Below are positions 6,126-11,584 of a stretch of DNA of 11,584 bases, one piece after another. How positions within the stretch are numbered: position 1 is the first letter of the stretch; every line of letters starts with the position of its first letter. The stretch spans positions 1 to 11,584 of the forward strand of contig CANQGN010000034.1 in the NCBI GenBank assembly GCA_947623215.1. Reading direction: 5' to 3'. A program made the position numbers and the translations under genes. Source of the DNA: an uncultured Clostridia bacterium. Lineage in GTDB: Bacteria > Bacillota > Clostridia > Oscillospirales > Acutalibacteraceae. Under the pieces are notes generated by a model. The model saw nothing but the letters and a program-made list of their open reading frames with translations, had not been told where the DNA came from and searched no databases.

Positions 6126-6414
6126 CCGGCTGCTTTCTTTATTGGGGCTATGCCGCCGGGCCGGCCGGCTGGTAATCGGGGCCGAAAAAACGCGGGAGGC
6201 GCTGCAGCGCCGCGCCGTCTCGCTGGTGTTGGTGGCCAGCGACGTCGCCCCCCGAACCGAAAAAGAAATGCGCCATTTCAGCGGCTCGGCCTGCCCGGTG
6301 GTGCGCATTCCCCAAACGGGGCGGCAGCTTTCGCAGGCCATCGGCGCCCCCGCCGGAACCGTTTCTGTTGCCGACGCCGGCTTTGCCAAACAGGCCATGC
6401 TCTTGATCAAGTAG
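6118..6414 (+). CDS. ylxQ: YlxQ, L7Ae-family K-turn RNA-binding protein
   Basis: 98 residues of the L7Ae/L30e fold, whose members bind kink-turn RNA; the precise role of YlxQ is not settled. Landmarks are LLGLCRRAGRLVIGAEKT near the N terminus, the SLVLVASDVAPRTEKE strand-helix and the later CPVVRIP segment. The ATG at 6118 lies inside the last codons of rnpM, and a GGAGGAGGAA site upstream (about 6098-6107) is inside rnpM, so the two genes are probably translationally coupled. Longer in-frame extension upstream is rnpM shadow. Confidence 0.9.
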   Translation: MNDRLLSLLGLCRRAGRLVIGAEKTREALQRRAVSLVLVASDVAPRTEKEMRHFSGSACPVVRIPQTGRQLSQAIGAPAGTVSVADAGFAKQAMLLIK

Positions 6415-6427
6415 GAGGATACCGTAT

Positions 6428-8878
6428 ATGATGATGATAAAATACCGGGTGCACGAGGTCGCCAAAGACTTTGGCGAACCCAACAACAAGCGGGTAATCG
6501 AACTGCTCGCCCGCCACACCGGCGAAACCAAAAAGCACATGACCGCTTTAAGCGAAGAGGAGCTCAATTTGGTGTTTGAGGCCTTTACGCAGGAAAAAGC
6601 GGTAGAAAGCTTTGACGAGTATTTTCGGCAGGGCGAAGAGGCTCGCCGGGCCCGGCGGGAGAAAAAAGAGGCCCAAAAGGCCGAGCTGCTGGCCAAACAG
6701 GCGGCCATTGCCGAAATGCTGAAAAACGGCGGCAAGCCGCCGGCAGAAGCGGAAAAAGCCCCTGCCGCCAAAGAGGAAGCAGCAGAGGGTAAAGCCGAAA
6801 AACCGGCCGAACCCGCCAAAGCGGCGAGCGCGGGCGCGGGTGCGGGCGCAAAAGCCCCTGCTGCCAAGCCCCCCAAAAAGCCCGGCGTACAGCCCAACCG
6901 CGGCCCCGGCACGGTGCGGCACATCAACACCCGCAGCGACAATGTGGACTTGGAAAAATACAACGAAAAATACACCAATCTGGCGCCGGAGCGCTCCATT
7001 CGCGACAACGCCACCCACAAGCAAAAGCTCAACCAGCGCTCTAAAAACTACCGCCGCAACCAGCGCTCTAAGGCAGAGAACGAGGCCGACAAGCTGCGCC
7101 GCATTCAGCTGGAAAAAATTAAAAACACCCCCATTAAAATTACGGTGGGCGACGAAATCTCGGTCAGCGAGCTGGCCTCCCGCATGAAGAAAACGGCGGC
7201 AGAGGTAATCAAACAGCTCATGAAGCTGGGCGTTATGGCCTCGCTCAATGAAGTGATTGATTACGACACCGCCGAAATAGTGGCCACCGAAATGGGCGCG
7301 GTAGTAGAGCGCGAAGTGGTGGTTACCATTGAGGACCGCATTATAGACGACAGCGAAGATGCCGCCGAGGCCTTAAAGCCCCGCGACCCCGTGGTGGTGG
7401 TAATGGGTCACGTAGACCACGGCAAAACCTCCCTGCTGGACGCCATTCGCAACACCAGCGTAACCGCAACGGAGGCGGGCGGCATTACCCAGCACATCGG
7501 CGCCTACCGGGTAACCATAAACGACCGCGACATCACCTTTTTAGACACGCCCGGCCACGCCGCCTTTACCGCCATGCGCGCCCGCGGCGCCATGGCGACG
7601 GACGTTGCCGTGCTGGTGGTGGCGGCAGACGACGGCATTATGCCCCAAACCATAGAGGCCATTAACCACGCCAAGGCCGCCAACGTGCAAATTGTGGTTG
7701 CCATTAACAAAATGGATAAACCCGGCGCGTCGCCCGACCAGATTATGCAGCAATTAACCGAGCACGGTCTGGTGCCGGAGGAATGGGGCGGCGACGTGAT
7801 TTGCGTGCCCGTTTCGGCCTTGACCGGCATGAACCTTGACAAATTGTTAGAGAGCATTTTGCTGGTTTCGGATATGCTGGAGCTCAAAGCCAACCCCGAC
7901 CGCCCGGCCAAGGGCACGGTAATAGAGGCCCGGTTAGACAAGGGCCGCGGCCCGGTGGCCACCTTGCTTGTGCAAAACGGCACGCTGCGCACCGGCGACA
8001 TTGTGGTAGCCGGTACGGCGGTAGGCCGCGTGCGGGTAATGACAGACGACAAGGGCGCCCGGGTAACGGCGGCCGGCCCCTCGGTACCGGTAGAGATTAC
8101 CGGCATGGCGGAGGTACCCGAGGCGGGCGATACCTTTAACGCCGTTTCAGACGAACGGCTGGCCCGCGAGCTGGTAGAGCAGCGCAAAGCCGCCGCCAAA
8201 GAAGAGCAGTTCCGCTCTATGCAAAAGGTCACGCTGGATAATCTGTTTGACCAAATGCAGCAGGGCGACGTAAAAGAACTGAGCATTGTGGTAAAGGCAG
8301 ACGTACAGGGCTCGGTAGAGGCCGTGCGCCAGTCGCTGGAAAAACTCTCGAACGACGAGGTGCGGGTGCGGGTTATTCACGGCGGCGTGGGGGCGATCAG
8401 CGAGTCAGACGTAACGCTGGCCCATGCCTCTAACGCCATTGTGGTGGGCTTTAACGTGCGCCCCGACCCGGTAGCGCAGGCCACCGCCGAGCGCGACGGG
8501 GTAGAAATGCGCATGTACCGCGTCATTTACGACTGCATAGAAGAAATAGAGGCCGCCATGAAGGGTATGCTCGCCCCCAAATTCCGCGAGGTAGAAATGG
8601 GGCGGGTAGAGGTTCGCTCGGTCTTCAAAATTTCTTCGGCCGGTACCATTGCCGGCAGCTACGTGCTCTCCGGCAAAGTCACCCGCGCCTGCCAAATTCG
8701 CGTGGTGCGCGACGGCATTGTGATAGCGGAAGACGCCATTGACTCCCTGCGCCGCTTTAAAGACGACGTAAAAGAAGTGGCCGCCGGGTACGAATGCGGC
8801 ATTGGACTGGAAAAATTCTCTGACATTAAAGAGGGCGACATTTTAGAAGCCTTTATCATGGAGGAATACCGCGACTAA
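6428..8878 (+). CDS. infB: Translation initiation factor IF-2
   Basis: 816 residues. IF2 is the GTPase that brings initiator fMet-tRNA to the 30S subunit and promotes 50S joining. Domains: N-terminal IF2_N (about 3-55), a long Ala/Lys/Pro/Glu-rich low-complexity linker (about 60-210), a second IF2_N (about 233-285), then the G domain with GHVDHGKT (327-334), GGITQHIGAY, DTPGH (373-377), NKMD (427-430) and an SAL G5 motif, followed by domain II, domain III and the C-terminal fMet-tRNA-binding domain. AGGAGG (6413-6418) is 9 nt before the first of three consecutive ATG codons (6428, 6431, 6434); which is used cannot be decided. Confidence 0.98.
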   Translation: MMMIKYRVHEVAKDFGEPNNKRVIELLARHTGETKKHMTALSEEELNLVFEAFTQEKAVESFDEYFRQGEEARRARREKKEAQKAELLAKQAAIAEMLKNGGKPPAEAEKAPAAKEEAAEGKAEKPAEPAKAASAGAGAGAKAPAAKPPKKPGVQPNRGPGTVRHINTRSDNVDLEKYNEKYTNLAPERSIRDNATHKQKLNQRSKNYRRNQRSKAENEADKLRRIQLEKIKNTPIKITVGDEISVSELASRMKKTAAEVIKQLMKLGVMASLNEVIDYDTAEIVATEMGAVVEREVVVTIEDRIIDDSEDAAEALKPRDPVVVVMGHVDHGKTSLLDAIRNTSVTATEAGGITQHIGAYRVTINDRDITFLDTPGHAAFTAMRARGAMATDVAVLVVAADDGIMPQTIEAINHAKAANVQIVVAINKMDKPGASPDQIMQQLTEHGLVPEEWGGDVICVPVSALTGMNLDKLLESILLVSDMLELKANPDRPAKGTVIEARLDKGRGPVATLLVQNGTLRTGDIVVAGTAVGRVRVMTDDKGARVTAAGPSVPVEITGMAEVPEAGDTFNAVSDERLARELVEQRKAAAKEEQFRSMQKVTLDNLFDQMQQGDVKELSIVVKADVQGSVEAVRQSLEKLSNDEVRVRVIHGGVGAISESDVTLAHASNAIVVGFNVRPDPVAQATAERDGVEMRMYRVIYDCIEEIEAAMKGMLAPKFREVEMGRVEVRSVFKISSAGTIAGSYVLSGKVTRACQIRVVRDGIVIAEDAIDSLRRFKDDVKEVAAGYECGIGLEKFSDIKEGDILEAFIMEEYRD

Positions 8879-8909
8879 CCCGCCGCCAAACAGAAACGAG
8901 GTGAAACCC

Positions 8910-9290
8910 GTGCCCAACAAACGCATGGGGCGTATAACCGAAGACATTAAACGCGAGCTGACGGATATTTTCCGCACGCTGAAAGACCCGCGCATTGCGG
9001 CGCTTTCTACCATTGTGCGGGTAGAGGTCACGGGCGACCTTTCTTACGCCACCGTGTACGTGAGCGCCTTTGGCGAGCACGCAGAAGAAACGGTTGCCGG
9101 TCTGCGCTCTGCCGCCGGGTATATACGGCGCGAGCTGGGGCGCCGCTTACAGCTGCGCAAAACGCCGGAGCTGCGCTTTGTGGCCGACTCTTCTATTGCC
9201 CACGGGGCGCAAATTGCCGCCATGCTGCACGCCATAGAGGAAGAGCAGGAGAAAGGGCAGCCGCAGCGCGAAGAGGAGGAGCAGGCATGA
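8910..9290 (+). CDS. rbfA: Ribosome-binding factor A RbfA
   Basis: 126 residues starting at a GTG. RbfA is a small KH-fold protein that binds the 30S precursor during 16S rRNA 5'-end maturation and cold adaptation. The start PNKRMGRITEDIKRELTDIF followed by LKDPRI matches the family. Start choice: an in-frame GTG at 8901 overlaps the GAGGTGA ribosome binding site (8898-8904), whereas the GTG at 8910 stands 5 nt after it and gives the usual N terminus. The C terminus is a Glu/Gln-rich tail (EEEQEKGQPQREEEEQA). It overlaps nrnA by 4 bp (ATGA). Confidence 0.94.
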   Translation: MPNKRMGRITEDIKRELTDIFRTLKDPRIAALSTIVRVEVTGDLSYATVYVSAFGEHAEETVAGLRSAAGYIRRELGRRLQLRKTPELRFVADSSIAHGAQIAAMLHAIEEEQEKGQPQREEEEQA

Positions 9291-10246
9291 GCATTTCGTT
9301 AGCTGACGCCGCCGCCCTGCTGCAAAGCGGCGACCGCTTTTGCATTTTGCTGCACGCCTACCCGGACGGCGACACCATTGGCAGCGGCTACGCCCTCTGC
9401 CGGGCGCTGCGCGCCCTCGGCAAGCAGGCAAACGTGCGCTGCGCCCACGCCATTTCGCCCCTTTACGGGTTTATTACCGACCGCTGCCCACCGCAGGCCT
9501 TTTCCCCCCAAACCTACGTGGCGGTAGACGTAGCCAGCCTGCCGCTGCTCGGCCAAAACGGGGAGGACTACGCCGGTAAAATTGCCCTGTGCATTGACCA
9601 CCACGGCACCAACACCGGCTACGCCCGCCACACGCTGGTAGACCCGGCGGCCGCCGCCACCGCCGAGCTGGTGCTCTCTCTCATCGACTGCCTGGGCGTG
9701 CCGATAGACGCCTTTTTGGCCGACTGCATTTACACCGGCCTTTCTACCGACACCGGCTGTTTTCGTTATACCAACACCACGGCGACCAGCCACCGCATTG
9801 CCGCCCGCATGATGGAGGCGGGCGCAAACGTGGCCCGCATTAACGAGGCGATGTTTGACGTAAAGTCCCGCTCTCGCATCGCCATAGAAAAAAGCATTTT
9901 AGACACGCTGGAATATTATGACGACGGCAAAATCGCCTTTATTACCATCACCCGCCAAATGCGCGAGCAAACCGGCGTGGCCGACGGCGATTTAGAGGGC
10001 ATTACCTCCCTGCCCCGCTCGGTAGAGGGGGTGCTGGTGGGCTGTACCCTGCGCGAAAACGACTGCGGCGAATTCAAAGTCTCGGTGCGCTCGCGCGAAC
10101 CGGTCAATTCGGCACAAATTTGCGCCACCTTGGGCGGGGGCGGCCACCCCTGCGCCGCCGGCTGCCGCCTGGCCTGCCCCCTGCCGCAGGCAAAAGAACG
10201 CCTGCTTTCCGCCTGCCGCGAAGCGCTGGCCTCTTTGAACATATGA
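9287..10246 (+). CDS. nrnA: DHH-family phosphoesterase, bifunctional oligoribonuclease / pAp phosphatase NrnA
   Basis: 319 residues. NrnA-type enzymes degrade nanoRNA (2-5 nt) and dephosphorylate 3'-phosphoadenosine 5'-phosphate using Mn2+. Visible metal-binding motifs are PDGD (26-29) in HAYPDGDTIGSGYAL, the second aspartate in VAVDVASL, DHH at 104-106 in CIDHHGTN, and STDTGCFRY; the C-terminal DHHA1 domain carries GGGGHPCAAGC (from 283). Its position between rbfA and truB is the standard one in Firmicutes. ATGA overlap with rbfA and a GAGGAGG site inside rbfA suggest coupling. A cyclic-dinucleotide or pGpG role is also known in the DHH/DHHA1 superfamily, so substrate is inferred from context. 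Confidence 0.92.
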   Translation: MSISLADAAALLQSGDRFCILLHAYPDGDTIGSGYALCRALRALGKQANVRCAHAISPLYGFITDRCPPQAFSPQTYVAVDVASLPLLGQNGEDYAGKIALCIDHHGTNTGYARHTLVDPAAAATAELVLSLIDCLGVPIDAFLADCIYTGLSTDTGCFRYTNTTATSHRIAARMMEAGANVARINEAMFDVKSRSRIAIEKSILDTLEYYDDGKIAFITITRQMREQTGVADGDLEGITSLPRSVEGVLVGCTLRENDCGEFKVSVRSREPVNSAQICATLGGGGHPCAAGCRLACPLPQAKERLLSACREALASLNI

Positions 10247-11139
10247 CCGGGCTGGTTTTGCTCAATAAACCGCAGGGGTTTACCTCGTTCGACGCCGTCG
10301 CCCGCCTGCGGCGGCTGCTGGGCGAGCGAAAAATCGGCCACACCGGCACGCTGGACCCCATGGCCACCGGCGTGCTGCCGCTGCTGGTAGGCAACGCCAC
10401 CCCGTTGTGCGAGCTGCTGCCGAATACCAGCAAAGCCTACCGCGCCACCCTGCGCTTTGGCCTTACGACCGACACGCTGGACATTACCGGCACCGTACTC
10501 ACCCGCTGCCACAGCGCCGTAACGGCCGGGCAGGTGGAGGCGCTGCTGCCCCGCTTTACCGGGGACTTGCAGCAGCTGCCGCCCATGTACTCGGCGGTGT
10601 CGGTAAACGGCGTGCGGCTTTACCGACTGGCCCGGCAGGGCAAAACGGTAGCGCGTACCCCCCGGCCGGTTACCGTGTATGAACTGGCGCTGTGCGAGGC
10701 AGACGAAGCCGCTCAGCGCTTTACCCTTTTTGTGCGCTGCTCCAAAGGCACCTACGTTCGCTCGCTGGTAAGCGATATGGGCGAGGCGCTGGGCTGCGGC
10801 GCCGTACTGACCGACCTTTGCCGCACCGAGGCCTGCGGCTTTTCTATTGCCGAATGCCGCACGCTGGAGCAATTAGAGGCCTGTCCCCCGGCCGAGCGGC
10901 TGCTGCCGGTAGAGCGGGCGGTGGCGGCCTACCCGGCGGTGCGGGTAACCGACCCGCAGGCCCGCCGCTTTTTAAACGGCGGCGCACTGGAGCTTCGCCG
11001 CCTGCCGCTTACCAATTCCGCCGCCGGTTTGTGGCGGGTGTACGCCCCAAACGGCCTGCTGCTGGGGCTGGGCGAGGCCACGCCCGGCCAGTCGCTTGCC
11101 GTTCGCTGCCTGCTGGCCCGCCCCGAGTCGCAAGATTGA
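10243..11139 (+). CDS. truB: tRNA pseudouridine(55) synthase TruB
   Basis: 298 residues. TruB isomerises U55 to pseudouridine in the T-loop of tRNAs. The catalytic aspartate is D38 in GHTGTLDPMATGVLPLLVG; the opening GLVLLNKPQGFTSFDAVARL and the YSAVSVNGVRLYRLARQG and CSKGTYVRSLVSDMG motifs are family landmarks. The start at 10243 overlaps the nrnA stop as ATGA; a longer in-frame extension upstream is shadow of nrnA. No clear Shine-Dalgarno precedes it, so translation probably depends on coupling to nrnA. Confidence 0.96.
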   Translation: MTGLVLLNKPQGFTSFDAVARLRRLLGERKIGHTGTLDPMATGVLPLLVGNATPLCELLPNTSKAYRATLRFGLTTDTLDITGTVLTRCHSAVTAGQVEALLPRFTGDLQQLPPMYSAVSVNGVRLYRLARQGKTVARTPRPVTVYELALCEADEAAQRFTLFVRCSKGTYVRSLVSDMGEALGCGAVLTDLCRTEACGFSIAECRTLEQLEACPPAERLLPVERAVAAYPAVRVTDPQARRFLNGGALELRRLPLTNSAAGLWRVYAPNGLLLGLGEATPGQSLAVRCLLARPESQD

Positions 11140-11164
11140 AGCTAACATACAAGGAAGAATGCCC

Positions 11165-11584
11165 ATGACCACTCCCCTTTGCGGCCTGCCCGCTCTCCCC
11201 TTCTCTTCCCCCACCGCCGTCGCCCTCGGCCGGTTTGACGGTCTGCACGCCGGTCACCTGGCGGTCATTCGCCACACGCTCGGCCGCCCGGGGCTGCGGC
11301 CGGTGGTGCTGGCGGTAGAACCGGCAGAAGACGAAGCCCACCCCCGGCTGCTGCTGCCTGCCGAGCGGGCGGCGGCGCTCGCCGCCCTTGGCGACCCCAC
11401 GTTTGTCTCTTTGCCGCTGGAGGCGGTGCGCGCCCTCTCGCCCCAGGCCTTTTTTCAAGACGTTTTGCTGGGGCATTACCGGGCGGCGGCCCTTTGCTGC
11501 GGCTTTAATTTTCGCTTTGGCAAAAACGCGGCCGGCGACACCACCCAACTTACCGACCTCTGCCGGGCGGCGGGCATTGCCTTG
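11165..11584 (+). CDS. ribF: RibF, riboflavin kinase / FAD synthetase (N-terminal part, cut by window edge)
   Basis: The first 140 codons are open to the edge of the window. RibF converts riboflavin to FMN and then FAD; the part visible is the FAD synthetase (adenylyltransferase) domain, with ALGRFDGLHAGHLAVI near the N terminus (the nucleotidyltransferase GxFDGxHxGH motif, here with Arg where Asn is usual) and GFNFRFGKNAAGDT further on. The kinase domain would lie beyond the window. AAGGAAG (11151-11157) is 7 nt before the ATG at 11165; an in-frame ATG at 11159 is too close to that site. It follows truB by 25 bp, the common truB-ribF arrangement. Confidence 0.93.
   Translation, partial: MTTPLCGLPALPFSSPTAVALGRFDGLHAGHLAVIRHTLGRPGLRPVVLAVEPAEDEAHPRLLLPAERAAALAALGDPTFVSLPLEAVRALSPQAFFQDVLLGHYRAAALCCGFNFRFGKNAAGDTTQLTDLCRAAGIAL

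Noticed and set aside
6148..7032. 294-codon reverse open frame opposite ylxQ and the start of infB
   Set aside because: Antisense shadow of the Ala/Lys-rich IF2 linker; low-complexity Ala/Ser/Phe composition and no start signals.

Overview
The window looks like a chromosomal stretch from a GC-rich Gram-positive member of the Clostridia, most likely a gut Oscillospirales/Ruminococcaceae-type organism. The reasons are the gene order rimP-nusA-rnpM(ylxR)-ylxQ-infB-rbfA-nrnA-truB-ribF typical of Firmicutes, strong GGAGG-type ribosome binding sites, sigma-A promoters with extended -10 boxes, and a secreted protein ending in a type I dockerin. The species assignment is inference from memory of such genomes. 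All genes lie on the + strand.

Positions 1-342 hold no convincing gene. Positions 1-80 are unassigned. Positions 81-195 look like a small palindromic interspersed element with imperfect terminal inverted repeats (MITE-like). A near-ideal promoter at 228-256 drives the next gene. Positions 343-3855 encode a 1170-residue secreted modular protein: signal peptide, a long right-handed beta-helix-like repeat region, four fibronectin-III-like repeats (three almost identical at DNA level), and a C-terminal dockerin with two calcium loops. It is probably a cell-surface or cellulosome-like component; no catalytic domain is recognisable.

The 338-bp intergenic region 3856-4193 is dense in signals. It has four 11-bp-spaced TTCACA-like repeats just upstream of a -10 box (a Pho-box/OmpR-family type regulatory site), then a strong GC hairpin that could terminate both the upstream gene and any short transcript from that promoter. 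An extended -10 promoter and a 12-bp GNRA-capped hairpin in the leader of the rimP-nusA operon follow. The promoter-terminator pair without a coding sequence between them (about 3938-4030) is the most interesting unexplained structure here.

From 4194 to the right edge runs one compact operon for transcription and translation: ribosome maturation (RimP, RbfA), transcription elongation/termination (NusA), RNase P modulation (RnpM/YlxR), a K-turn RNA-binding protein (YlxQ), initiation factor IF2, nanoRNA/pAp degradation (NrnA), tRNA pseudouridine-55 synthesis (TruB), and the start of RibF (riboflavin kinase/FAD synthetase), which is cut by the window edge. Gaps are 13-50 bp or short overlaps (8, 4 and 4 bp), so most members are probably co-transcribed and several are translationally coupled. 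This half is ordinary core genome; I see no CRISPR array, tRNA, rRNA, transposase, phage or defence gene in the window.
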